DNA from: an uncultured Clostridia bacterium
GTDB taxonomy: Bacteria > Bacillota > Clostridia > Christensenellales > UBA1242
Direction of reading: 5' to 3'
Length of the DNA: 15,425 bases
NCBI GenBank assembly: GCA_937891595.1
Contig: CALATF010000044.1
Location: 1-15,425, forward strand
In this document: positions 1-7,483 of the stretch, piece after piece
Layout: each line of letters starts with the position of its first letter
Position numbering within the stretch: position 1 is the stretch's first letter
Notes under the pieces: generated by a model
Told to the model about the DNA's origin: nothing
The model's input: only the letters and a program-made list of their open reading frames with translations
Databases searched by the model: none
Translations under genes and position numbers: made by a program

Positions 1-1037
1 ATTTGGCTAAAATGCCACACTTACTTGTTGCAGGTTCTACTGGTAGTGGTAAGAGTGTATGCTTAAATTCTTTATTGTTAAGTTTGATTTATAGAACTAG
101 TCCAGAAGATTTAAGACTTATTTTAGTAGACCCTAAACGTGTTGAGTTTGGTATTTACAATGATTTACCTCATCTTTTAATGCCAAAAGCTATAACAGAC
201 CCTAAGAAAGCATTAAATGCTTTTGACTGGCTTATTAATGAAATGGAAAGACGTTATACTGCTTTCCAAGAATGTTATGTTAAAGATATTAAAGAATATA
301 ATGCTCAACCTGATGTTGTAAGTAAAAAATGGCAGAAATTACCTTATATCGTTTTGGTTGTTGATGAGCTTGCTGACTTAGTTGTAACAACAAATAAAAA
401 AGAGCTTGAAGAAAAAATTATTAGGCTTACACAAAAAGCAAGGGCAGCCGGCATTCACGTTATTTTAGCAACTCAAAGACCTTCGGTGGATATTATTACA
501 GGTAGCATTAAAATTAACTTACCTGCAAGAATTGCTTTTGCGGTTACTAACTTTGTTGACTCGAAAACTATTCTTGACCAAGGTGGCGCAGAAAAGCTTC
601 TTGGACGAGGCGACATGTTATATTCACCATCTGATGGTGAACCTACTCGTGTTCAAGGCGCGTTTGTTGATACTCCTGAAGTAAGACGTGTAGTTGAATT
701 TATTAAACAAAACAATAAGTCATCTTATGATGATAGAATTGCTAGAATTATTAACAGTGAAGGTGGCAATGGTGGTGGAATAGGTAATACAGCTACTGTT
801 GGGGCTTCAAGCGGTGAAGAATTTGATAGTTTAATGCCAGACGCATTAAAGTTAGTAATTGAAAATGGTCAGGCTTCAATATCTATGCTACAACGTAGAT
901 TTTCTATAGGTTTTTCTCGTGCAGCAAGAATTATTGATCAAATGGAGCTTGCTAAATTTATTTCAAGTTCAGATGGTAGTAAACCTAGAAATGTATTTAT
1001 TACTATGGATGATTATAACAAAATTTATGGAAATTAA
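1..1037 (+). CDS. FtsK/SpoIIIE-family DNA translocase, C-terminal part (5' truncated)
   Basis: This is the motor end of a hexameric, membrane-anchored DNA pump that moves chromosomal DNA through the division or sporulation septum. The window begins inside the gene: bases 1-2 finish a codon, and the first full codon (TTG at 3) is an internal Leu of the conserved L-A-K-M-P-H stretch, not a start. Counting from that Leu, Walker A is at residues 11-18 (G-S-T-G-S-G-K-S). Walker B lies near 115-124 (V-L-V-V-D-E-L-A-D-L), and the translocase signature A-T-Q-R-P-S follows. After a Gly/Ser-rich linker (about 254-272), residues 276-340 form the gamma winged helix that reads KOPS/SRS orientation sequences (A-L-K-L-V-I ... 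S-I-S-M-L-Q-R-R ... A-A-R-I-I-D-Q-M-E). The N-terminal membrane segments are outside the window. FtsK and SpoIIIE cannot be told apart from this part. rimO follows after 17 bases, so they are probably cotranscribed. Confidence 0.96.
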   Translation, partial: LAKMPHLLVAGSTGSGKSVCLNSLLLSLIYRTSPEDLRLILVDPKRVEFGIYNDLPHLLMPKAITDPKKALNAFDWLINEMERRYTAFQECYVKDIKEYNAQPDVVSKKWQKLPYIVLVVDELADLVVTTNKKELEEKIIRLTQKARAAGIHVILATQRPSVDIITGSIKINLPARIAFAVTNFVDSKTILDQGGAEKLLGRGDMLYSPSDGEPTRVQGAFVDTPEVRRVVEFIKQNNKSSYDDRIARIINSEGGNGGGIGNTATVGASSGEEFDSLMPDALKLVIENGQASISMLQRRFSIGFSRAARIIDQMELAKFISSSDGSKPRNVFITMDDYNKIYGN

Positions 1038-1054
1038 AGACACAAAGGAATAAT

Positions 1055-2410
1055 ATGAAAAGCACAAGTATTAAAGATAATAATGAAGTTAGCTTAAATA
1101 TAGGGTTTGTTTCGCTTGGTTGTGATAAAAACAGGGTTGATACCGAAAATATTATTACAACATTATCGAAATATTCTAATATTAGTTTTGTTGGTGATAA
1201 AACTCAAGCTGATGTAATTATTGTTAATACTTGTGCTTTTTTACATTCAGCTAGGCAAGAAGCAAGGCAGACTATAGAAGAAATGGGGCAGTTAAAAGAA
1301 AATAAATTAAAACTTCTTTTAGTTGTCGGGTGTTTGCCTCTTTTAGAAAAGGAAAAAGTGTTAAAAGATTTTCCTTTTGTAGATAAAATTTTAGTGCCTG
1401 AAGAATACAAAGATATTGATAAGGTAATATTTAATTTATTAAAAGTTAAAAATCAAATTAAAAAAGACGAAGAAAATGGAAGAATTTTAACTACTCCTAT
1501 GCATTATGCTTATTTAAAAATAGCAGATGGTTGCAATAATAGGTGTGCTTATTGTAAAATACCTTTTATTAGGGGAAATTATAAATCTTTACCTATGGAA
1601 GATATTTTAAAAGAAGCTACTTCTTTAACTAATAAAGGAGTTAAAGAACTTATACTTGTAGCACAAGATATTACCAGATATGGCATGGACTTATATAAAG
1701 AGTTTAAGTTAAAAGAATTATTAAATAATCTTTTAAAAATTAAAAAGCTTAGTTGGATTAGACTTCTTTATTGTTACCCAGATATGATAGATGACGAGCT
1801 TATAAGTAATATTAAAGAAAATCCAAAAGTTGTTAAATATATAGATATTCCTTTACAACACATATCTAATAATGTTTTAAAACTAATGAAAAGGCGTGAA
1901 ACAAAAGAAAGTGTTTGTGCTTTAATTGAAAAATTAAGAAAAGAAATGCCTGAGATAAAAATTAGAACGACTTTTATGGTTGGTTTTCCAGGTGAAACAA
2001 ACAAAGATTTTAACGAACTTTGCAAGTTTTTAAAAGAATATAAATTAGATAATGTTGGCTTTTTTAAATATTCAAGAGAAAAAGGAACAAAGTCTTATGA
2101 TATGCCTAATCAGGTAGATGAAAGCATTAAGGATAAACGCCTTAAAAAAGTTCAACAAATTCAAGAAAAAATAGCAGAAAAAAACAATAAAAAACTAATA
2201 GGAACAACTTTAAAAGTTTTATGTGATAGTTACGTTCCGGAACACAAGTTTTATGTTGGACGCCCTTATTTTAGTGCGCCAGAAATAGATTTTGAAATTT
2301 TATTTTCTTCTTTTAAAAAAATAACAAATGGTTCATTTGTAGATGTTAAAATTGTTGATTTTAAAGAAGGATATTTTATAGGAGAAGTTGAGTATGAATT
2401 TACCGAATAA
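1055..2410 (+). CDS. rimO: Ribosomal protein S12 methylthiotransferase RimO
   Basis: This radical-SAM enzyme adds a methylthio group to the conserved Asp of ribosomal protein S12. The 451 residues match the family length. The N-terminal MTTase domain starts at about residue 14 (N-I-G-F-V-S-L-G-C-D-K-N-R-V-D-T-E), and its three cluster-ligand cysteines are C23, C60 and C93. The radical-SAM cluster motif C-x3-C-x2-C is at C160, C164 and C167. A C-terminal TRAM-like RNA/protein-binding domain occupies roughly 385-447. The S-L-G-C-D-K-N motif and the overall layout point to RimO rather than the tRNA enzymes MiaB/MtaB. The ATG start has an AAAGGAA ribosome binding site at 1044-1050. A short polar leader of about 13 residues precedes the domain. 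The 3' end overlaps pgsA by 17 bases, which suggests translational coupling in the ftsK–rimO–pgsA–cinA–recA operon. Confidence 0.96.
   Translation: MKSTSIKDNNEVSLNIGFVSLGCDKNRVDTENIITTLSKYSNISFVGDKTQADVIIVNTCAFLHSARQEARQTIEEMGQLKENKLKLLLVVGCLPLLEKEKVLKDFPFVDKILVPEEYKDIDKVIFNLLKVKNQIKKDEENGRILTTPMHYAYLKIADGCNNRCAYCKIPFIRGNYKSLPMEDILKEATSLTNKGVKELILVAQDITRYGMDLYKEFKLKELLNNLLKIKKLSWIRLLYCYPDMIDDELISNIKENPKVVKYIDIPLQHISNNVLKLMKRRETKESVCALIEKLRKEMPEIKIRTTFMVGFPGETNKDFNELCKFLKEYKLDNVGFFKYSREKGTKSYDMPNQVDESIKDKRLKKVQQIQEKIAEKNNKKLIGTTLKVLCDSYVPEHKFYVGRPYFSAPEIDFEILFSSFKKITNGSFVDVKIVDFKEGYFIGEVEYEFTE
2381..2387 (+). promoter_or_regulatory. Ribosome binding site that fixes the pgsA start
   Basis: GGAGAAG lies inside the end of rimO. 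It is 6 bases from the ATG at 2394 but directly against the in-frame TTG at 2388, so the ATG is the likelier pgsA start. Confidence 0.6.
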
Positions 2411-2987
2411 AATTACATTAAGTAGGTTAATATTAATTCCAGTTATTATATTTTTTTATTTAGCAGATAGTTTTATTCCTGCAGGCAAATTAATTGCTAC
2501 TATTATTTTTGCTATAGCAATTTTTACTGACTTTCTTGACGGATATTTTGCAAGAAAACTAAATTTGATTACTACTTTAGGGAAATTCCTTGATAATATT
2601 GCTGACAAGATGTTAGTTTTAAGTTGCTTAATTCTTTTAATTTGTGACGGGACAATTATTGCACCTTACGGAGCTATTGCTACTATTATTATATTAGCAA
2701 GAGAATTTATGGTTACTGCTTTACGCCAAATGGCTGCATCAAAAAATGTTATAATAGCAGCAGATATGTGGGGTAAAGTAAAGGCTAATTTTCAATTCTT
2801 TGCAATATTATTTTTTATGCTATTTAGCTATTTATTAGGTTTAAATGTAATGTCTAGCACTTTAAAACTTGTTGCTGAAATTATTTGTTATGCTTTACTT
2901 GCCGTTACTGTATTAGCAACTATAATTTCAGGGGTTCATTATTTAGTTAAAAATGGTGAAGTTTTTGTAGATAAAAAAGTAGAATAG
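2394..2987 (+). CDS. pgsA: CDP-diacylglycerol–glycerol-3-phosphate 3-phosphatidyltransferase PgsA
   Basis: This integral membrane enzyme joins CDP-diacylglycerol and glycerol-3-phosphate to make phosphatidylglycerophosphate, the first committed step to phosphatidylglycerol and cardiolipin. The product has 197 residues from the ATG at 2394, a normal length. The CDP-alcohol phosphotransferase motif D-G-x2-A-R-x8-G-x3-D-x3-D is complete (D-G-Y-F-A-R ... G-K-F-L-D-N-I-A-D-K) at about residues 52-75. Several hydrophobic segments follow (about 80-103, 133-152 and 160-180), as expected for a six-helix membrane protein. N-L-P-N-K-I-T-L-S-R is the typical N-terminal lead-in. An upstream in-frame TTG at 2388 would add two residues but sits against the ribosome binding site. 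The pgsA–cinA–recA order is classic in Bacillota and supports the call. Confidence 0.95.
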   Translation: MNLPNKITLSRLILIPVIIFFYLADSFIPAGKLIATIIFAIAIFTDFLDGYFARKLNLITTLGKFLDNIADKMLVLSCLILLICDGTIIAPYGAIATIIILAREFMVTALRQMAASKNVIIAADMWGKVKANFQFFAILFFMLFSYLLGLNVMSSTLKLVAEIICYALLAVTVLATIISGVHYLVKNGEVFVDKKVE

Positions 2988-3020
2988 AGAATTTATAAAG
3001 GAAAAATAAAGTATACTAAG

Positions 3021-4253
3021 ATGAACATAAGTATAATTACTGTTTCTAACAGCGAAATTATTTCTAATGAAAAAAATGATAGTATTAAACTAATTTCATC
3101 ACAATTATATAAAAATGGTTTTGATATTGTTTCAAATCAAATTATAAAATGCAAGTCGGATATTGTTTCTAATTCTTTTAAGCAAGCTTTAGGAATATCT
3201 GATTGTATTATTTTTATTTCAGATAATGAGTTTGAAAAAAGTTATATGTGCAAAAAAGTTATTTGTGATGAGCTTGATACAAGACTAGTTATTAATAATT
3301 TTGCAAAAAAGAACATAGAAGATTTTTCAAAAGATAAGAATGTTCCTATTAAAAAAGAAGATTCTAGTTATTTTCAATTACCTGAAATTTCAAGGTGTAT
3401 AAAAAACCCAAATAGTCCTTTTCAAGGCTTTTTGTTAGAAAAAGATAGTAAAATAGTGTTTTTTTTACCTATATTTTATAATGAACTTCGACATATGTTT
3501 TTTGCTTCAGTTCTTCCTTTTTTATTACAAAAGGCAAGTGGAAAAGTTAATACTTCATATGTTTTTAAAACATTTGGTATTAAAAACAGTGAAATGAATT
3601 TATTGTTAAAAGATTTAATTAAAAACAAGCATAATATTGAGATTGTTTTTAATGAATATTTATTAGGTGGTGAAATTATTATTAATGTGCCAGCTAATGC
3701 AAAAAAAGATATTGTAAATAGTTTTATTCAAACACTTTATAACAAAATTTTACCCTATGTTTATACGGACACGGATTCTTCTTACCCAGAATTAATTCAA
3801 TCGTTTTTAAGCATAAATAATAGAAAAATCGTGTTTGCAGAAGATTTTACTTGTGGTAGATTAAGTAGCTTTTTTTATGAATGTTTGCCTAATGCTAAAG
3901 ACTTTTTAATTGAAGGTTATTTTACACCAACTAATGAAGCTAAAACCAAAATATTAGGTGTTGATAATAATGTTTTTAATAAAACAACTATAGATAATGA
4001 AGAAATTGCTTATCAAATGGCGTTAGGAGCTTTAGAAAATTCAGGGGCTGATATAGTTGTTTCTAATTGCGGTAATTTAAAAATGGGTGAATTAGTATTT
4101 GCAATAGGTAGTTCAGAGGGTATTCATATATTTAAACAGAGAGTGTTGGGAACTTATGAGCAAAAGATAATTATGGCTACAAATGCAATTTTTTTTAAAC
4201 TTATTAAAAAACTTAAACAAAATGATTTCCATTTAGGTCAAAATACTATATAA
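3021..4253 (+). CDS. Degenerate CinA-like protein
   Basis: This is a 410-residue protein in the usual cinA slot between pgsA and recA. Intact CinA couples an N-terminal COG1058/MoCF-like nucleotide domain (pyrophosphatase activity) to a C-terminal PncC-type nicotinamide mononucleotide deamidase. Both folds are traceable but eroded. The N-terminus fits the start of CinA. At residues 61-80, where CinA has G-G-L-G-P-T-x-D-D, this protein reads I-S-D-N-E-F-E-K-S. The C-terminal A-E-S-C-T-G-G motif reads A-E-D-F-T-C-G (273-279), so the Ser of that motif is replaced. T-N-E-A-K-T-K-I-L-G-V (304-314) is well preserved, but the usual S-I-T-G-I-A-G-P stretch is reduced to V-V-S-N-C-G-N. I infer that both activities are reduced or lost, or that the protein now has another role. 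The frame is open and full length. The ribosome binding site is poor: the only purine run (AAAGGAA) is about 16 bases upstream of the ATG. Confidence 0.75.
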   Translation: MNISIITVSNSEIISNEKNDSIKLISSQLYKNGFDIVSNQIIKCKSDIVSNSFKQALGISDCIIFISDNEFEKSYMCKKVICDELDTRLVINNFAKKNIEDFSKDKNVPIKKEDSSYFQLPEISRCIKNPNSPFQGFLLEKDSKIVFFLPIFYNELRHMFFASVLPFLLQKASGKVNTSYVFKTFGIKNSEMNLLLKDLIKNKHNIEIVFNEYLLGGEIIINVPANAKKDIVNSFIQTLYNKILPYVYTDTDSSYPELIQSFLSINNRKIVFAEDFTCGRLSSFFYECLPNAKDFLIEGYFTPTNEAKTKILGVDNNVFNKTTIDNEEIAYQMALGALENSGADIVVSNCGNLKMGELVFAIGSSEGIHIFKQRVLGTYEQKIIMATNAIFFKLIKKLKQNDFHLGQNTI

Positions 4254-4284
4254 TTAAGTATAAATTTTTTAAAGGTAGTGTAAT

Positions 4285-5283
4285 ATGATAGATAAAACAA
4301 AGACTTTGGAACAAGCTATTTTACAAATTGAAAAGCAATTTGGGAAAGGCTCTATTATGAAACTTGGTGAACAACCTATGGAAGATATTGAAGTTATTCC
4401 TACTGGTTGCTTGGCTCTTGATAACGCCCTTGGTATAGGAGGTATGCCAAGAGGTAGAATTATTGAAATTTATGGACCAGAATCTTCTGGAAAAACTACT
4501 GTTTCACTTCATATTATTGCACAAGCACAAAAGCTTGGTGGAACAGCTGCTTTTATTGATGCAGAACATGCTCTTGATCCTGTTTATGCAGGAAAACTTG
4601 GCGTTGATTTAGATGAACTTTATGTTTCTCAACCAGATAATGGTGAACAAGCTTTGGATATTTGTGAAACTCTTGTAAAGAGTGCTGCATTTGATATTGT
4701 TGTTATTGACTCGGTTGCAGCTTTAACACCTAAGGCCGAAATTGAAGGAGAAATGGGAGATAGCTTCATAGGTTTACAAGCTAGACTTATGAGCCAAGCT
4801 TTAAGAAAGTTAGCTGGTATTACAAACAAAAGTAAATCATGTGTAATTTTTATTAATCAATTAAGAGAAAAAGTTGGAATAATGTTCGGTTCTCCTGAAA
4901 CAACTACTGGTGGAAAGGCATTAAAATTCTATTCAAGTATTAGGCTTGATGTTAGGCGTGTTGACAGTATTAAAGATGGAAGTGACATTGTTGGTAATAG
5001 AACAAGGGTTAAAGTTGTTAAAAACAAACTAGCTCCACCTTTTAAACAAGCTGAATTTGATATTATTTATGGAAAAGGGATTTCAAATGAAGGTTGTGTT
5101 ATAGACCTTGCTTGCGAATATGATATTATTCATAAGAGTGGCTCGTGGTTTTCTTATAAAGATGATAAAATTGGTCAAGGAAAAGAAAATGTTAAAGCTT
5201 TCTTAGAAAAAAATCCTGAGATTTGTGCTGAAATTGAAAACCTTGTAAAAGAAAGAATGAAAAACCCAAATAATGAAGAATAA
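4285..5283 (+). CDS. recA: Recombinase RecA
   Basis: RecA is the ATP-dependent strand-exchange protein of homologous recombination and the co-protease that triggers LexA cleavage in the SOS response. It acts as a filament on single-stranded DNA. Walker A is G-P-E-S-S-G-K-T at residues 64-71, the catalytic Glu lies in I-D-A-E-H-A (E94), and Walker B is V-V-I-D-S (D142). Loop L1 is around E-M-G-D-S-F-I-G-L-Q-A-R (156-167), and loop L2 is around F-G-S-P-E-T-T-T-G-G (201-210). At 332 residues it is slightly shorter than many RecA proteins: the tail ends N-P-N-N-E-E and lacks a long acidic run. The ATG follows AAAGG (4271-4275). No LexA box is evident in the 31-base gap upstream, so expression probably depends on the operon promoter outside this window. 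A strong terminator lies 5 bases after the stop. Confidence 0.98.
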   Translation: MIDKTKTLEQAILQIEKQFGKGSIMKLGEQPMEDIEVIPTGCLALDNALGIGGMPRGRIIEIYGPESSGKTTVSLHIIAQAQKLGGTAAFIDAEHALDPVYAGKLGVDLDELYVSQPDNGEQALDICETLVKSAAFDIVVIDSVAALTPKAEIEGEMGDSFIGLQARLMSQALRKLAGITNKSKSCVIFINQLREKVGIMFGSPETTTGGKALKFYSSIRLDVRRVDSIKDGSDIVGNRTRVKVVKNKLAPPFKQAEFDIIYGKGISNEGCVIDLACEYDIIHKSGSWFSYKDDKIGQGKENVKAFLEKNPEICAEIENLVKERMKNPNNEE

Positions 5284-5288
5284 TTTTT

Positions 5289-5318
5289 AAAAAGCATGGC
5301 AAAAACGCCATGCTTTTT
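5289..5318 (+). terminator. Intrinsic terminator after recA
   Basis: Perfect 12-bp inverted repeat AAAAAGCATGGC / GCCATGCTTTTT around the loop AAAAAC. The GC-containing stem top and the T-run make a textbook Rho-independent terminator closing the ftsK–recA operon. Confidence 0.93.
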
Positions 5319-5424
5319 ATGTTATATTTTTAGCTAGTTTTTATTTTATTTTTATGCCAAAAAGAAAAATTTCTTCTTTTTTATATGCATTATATTTTAT
5401 TTAATATAAAAATATTAAAATTAT

Positions 5425-5454
5425 TTGGTAAAAAGCTTTTTAAAGATATATAAT
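5425..5454 (+). promoter_or_regulatory. Putative promoter of the protease gene
   Basis: TTGGTA (5425-5430), an 18-base spacer and a perfect TATAAT (5449-5454) lie 26 bases before the ATG at 5481. The ribosome binding site AAGGAG is at 5470-5475. The rest of the gap after the recA terminator is AT-rich, with nothing recognisable. Confidence 0.45.
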
Positions 5455-5480
5455 AATTTTATATGGTTTAAGGAGAAGAC

Positions 5481-7103
5481 ATGAAAAGATTTTTATACAT
5501 AATAGCATGCTTTACTTTAATTATTTTTAGCGGAGTTTGTTTTTTTGGTTGCAATATTTTACAAGGCAAATCGGCTTATGATATTGCAGTTGAGCAAGGC
5601 TTTGAAGGAACAATAGATGAGTGGCTAGAAAGTCTTAAGGGTAAAGATGGCAAGCCTGGTAGTGATGGAAAAGATTTTAGTGGAACGGCTAAGTCGGCTT
5701 ACGAAATTGCTGTTGAACAAGGTTTTAAAGGAAGTGTAGATGAATGGCTAAATAGCTTAAAGGGGGAAGAAGGTAAACCTGGTTCAAATGGTGCTAATGG
5801 TAAAAATGGACAAGATGGCGAAGATGTTAATATTTATGATATTTTTTCGCTAGCTGTTGAATATGGGTTGTATGAAAATTCAGCTGACGGTTACTCTAAA
5901 TTTTTAAAAGATTATTTTGGTAATAGTTTGCAAACTAATGAAATAGCTAAAGTAACTAATAAATGTCTTAATAGTGCTGTAAGTATTTATTGTGAAGATA
6001 AAGATGGTAATTTACAAATGGGCGCTGGAGTATTTTATCAAATTGATGACATAGAAAAGTGCGCTTATGTTATAACTAATTATCACGTTATAGGTTGTGA
6101 AGATGAGGGGTATTATCAATCAGATGTTATTTGTTTGTATTTGTATGGAACAGAATCTTTATTAACTGATGATTATGGTAATCTTTTAACTTATGGTAAC
6201 AATGCTATAATGGCTGAATATATAGGTGGTTCTGCTGAATATGATTTAGCAGTTTTAAAAGTAAGTGGTAATGATTTTGAAAAAGTTGCTTCATCAAGTG
6301 CTAAAGGCGTTAAAATTGCAAATACAGACAATTTGATTTTAGGTAGCACAGCAATAGCAATAGGAAACCCTATGGGAAGTGGAACTGCTGTTTCTAGTGG
6401 TATTATTAGTTGTGATAGTGAAAATATAGGTATAAATATTGCGGGAGCTACAAGGGTATTAAGATGCATAAGAGTTACAACTCCTATTAATGGTGGAAAC
6501 AGTGGTGGAGGTTTGTTTAATTTAGATGGCGAGTTAATAGGCATTTGTAATGCAAAAAGAGCAGAGTATGTTTATTATGATGAATATGGTAAAATGATAG
6601 TAGATAGTTATGAAAATGTTGGTTATGCTTTACATGGTAGTAATATAAAGAGCGTGGTTGATAACATTATAGATTTTTATCAAACAAAAAATTTAGGTGA
6701 AGAACAACCAAAGCCAGTGGGTGTGCATAAATTTTTAATAGGCATTACAATTACGACAGATAATCAAAAAGCGGAATATAATGAAAATGATAATAATTTT
6801 TATTTAACTGAAGATACTGTTGTGGTTGAAGTAGCTGAAAATAGTATTGCTGAAAAACTTAGCATAACTAGTGGTGATATTATTGTTGGACTTAAAATTT
6901 CTGACAGTGTTAATGATGATGAGGTTTATACTATAGCTAGAAGATTTCAACTACTTGATGCTATGTTGAATTTAAGGGTTGGAGATGTTGCAACAATAAC
7001 TATTATAAGAACAAATGCAGAAAATGGAACTAAACAACAATTAAGCTTTGATTTTGAAGTAATTGCTGATGGTTTCAAAGAATTAGCGGGTGAAGCTTAT
7101 TAA
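5481..7103 (+). CDS. HtrA/DegP-like S1C serine protease, predicted lipoprotein with tandem N-terminal repeats
   Basis: This 540-residue protein is predicted to be a surface-anchored trypsin-like protease with a PDZ-like tail. A Lys/Arg plus hydrophobic signal segment (1-23) ends in F-F-G-C, an imperfect lipobox with C24 as the lipidated residue. Two near-identical repeats follow: residues 31-65 (S-A-Y-D-I-A-V-E-Q-G-F ... D-E-W-L-E-S-L-K-G) and 72-106 (S-A-Y-E-I-A-V-E-Q-G-F ... D-E-W-L-N-S-L-K-G). Each runs into collagen-like Gly-X-Y triplets, four and then seven of them. A weaker third copy sits at about 117-147. The protease domain (about 155-400) has the triad H202 (T-N-Y-H-V), D255 (E-Y-D-L-A-V-L) and S341 (G-G-N-S-G-G-G). 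A PDZ-like region follows (about 440-525), with S-I-A-E-K-L-S-I-T-S-G-D-I-I-V-G. The gene has its own promoter and is not cotranscribed with recA. Substrate unknown. Its stop is 13 bases from the end of the convergent HTH gene, with no terminator between. Confidence 0.88.
   Translation: MKRFLYIIACFTLIIFSGVCFFGCNILQGKSAYDIAVEQGFEGTIDEWLESLKGKDGKPGSDGKDFSGTAKSAYEIAVEQGFKGSVDEWLNSLKGEEGKPGSNGANGKNGQDGEDVNIYDIFSLAVEYGLYENSADGYSKFLKDYFGNSLQTNEIAKVTNKCLNSAVSIYCEDKDGNLQMGAGVFYQIDDIEKCAYVITNYHVIGCEDEGYYQSDVICLYLYGTESLLTDDYGNLLTYGNNAIMAEYIGGSAEYDLAVLKVSGNDFEKVASSSAKGVKIANTDNLILGSTAIAIGNPMGSGTAVSSGIISCDSENIGINIAGATRVLRCIRVTTPINGGNSGGGLFNLDGELIGICNAKRAEYVYYDEYGKMIVDSYENVGYALHGSNIKSVVDNIIDFYQTKNLGEEQPKPVGVHKFLIGITITTDNQKAEYNENDNNFYLTEDTVVVEVAENSIAEKLSITSGDIIVGLKISDSVNDDEVYTIARRFQLLDAMLNLRVGDVATITIIRTNAENGTKQQLSFDFEVIADGFKELAGEAY
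5571..5798 (+). repeat. Tandem coding repeat in the protease gene (two 105-bp units)
   Basis: Units 5571-5675 and 5694-5798 encode the same 35-residue pattern, S-A-Y-[DE]-I-A-V-E-Q-G-F-[EK]-G-[TS]-[IV]-D-E-W-L-[EN]-S-L-K-G followed by Gly-X-Y triplets. Many differences between the units are synonymous (GAT/GAC-type changes), so the protein sequence appears to be under selection. A degenerate third unit is encoded at about 5829-5921. Similar S-A-Y-x-x-A-V-x-x-G-F modules occur ahead of collagen-like stretches in clostridial surface proteins and phage tail fibres, as I recall. Confidence 0.85.
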
Positions 7104-7116
7104 AATGTTTGTTTGA

Positions 7117-7422
7117 CTACAAATTTAATTTAATTATTAAATTATTGCTATGTTCGTTGTTTATAAGATTTAAACTTTGCTTTATAAGGGCTTTGTCTTC
7201 GTTGTTAAGAAGTAGGCTATCTAAGGCAAAGTTTTTTTCTATTCCTATCCCACCATTTTTGCCAACTATAGTAAATGTAGGTATTCCAGCACTTTCTAAT
7301 TCATTTAAATATCTATAAACAGAACGAGTTGAAATTTCAAATTTATTTGCCAGATATTTAGCGGTCACTTTTTCTTTTTTTGCAAGTTCTAATAAAATGG
7401 CAAAAGATAAATATTGTTTCAT
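7117..7422 (-). CDS. Short HTH regulator, YafY/DeoR-like, lacking a WYL domain
   Basis: This 101-residue protein matches the DNA-binding end of YafY-type (HTH_11 plus WYL) regulators. Residues 1-60 form a winged helix: V-T-A-K-Y-L-A-N-K-F-E-I-S-T-R-S-V-Y-R-Y-L-N-E-L-E-S-A-G-I-P is the helix-turn-helix with recognition helix, and V-G-K-N-G-G-I-G is the wing. Residues 61-80 (I-E-K-N-F-A-L-D-S-L-L-L-N-N-E-D) match the linker that in the family leads into an effector-binding WYL domain. Here the frame stops about 20 residues later, and the DNA beyond belongs to the convergent protease gene, so no WYL domain exists. It is either a naturally minimal regulator or a truncated remnant; the intact HTH and good promoter favour a working protein. 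AAGGAG at 7436-7441 (minus strand) is a rather distant ribosome binding site, 13 bases from the ATG. It may regulate itself or the GH95-like gene. Confidence 0.75.
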   Translation of the reverse strand: MKQYLSFAILLELAKKEKVTAKYLANKFEISTRSVYRYLNELESAGIPTFTIVGKNGGIGIEKNFALDSLLLNNEDKALIKQSLNLINNEHSNNLIIKLNL

Positions 7423-7455
7423 ATAAAATAAAAAACTCCTTAATTTTATAAAAAG

Positions 7456-7483
7456 AGTATAACATAAAAGTTTGAATTGTCAA
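7456..7483 (-). promoter_or_regulatory. Promoter of the HTH gene (minus strand)
   Basis: On the minus strand a perfect -35 TTGACA (7478-7483) is followed after 16 bases by TATACT (7456-7461). The latter is preceded by TG one base upstream, giving an extended -10 (TGTTATACT). It lies about 34 bases before the ATG and is the best promoter in the window. The -35 overlaps two symmetrical elements, so the promoter is probably repressed by a protein bound there. Confidence 0.65.

Noticed and set aside
4254..4284. LexA box controlling recA directly
   Set aside because: The short gap upstream of recA contains no GAAC-N4-GTTC-like element and no convincing promoter.
5359..5381. Second terminator-like hairpin (AAAAAGAA / TTCTTTTT) after recA
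   Set aside because: An 8-bp stem with one G-C pair is weak and expected in A/T-rich sequence. The real terminator is 40 bases upstream.
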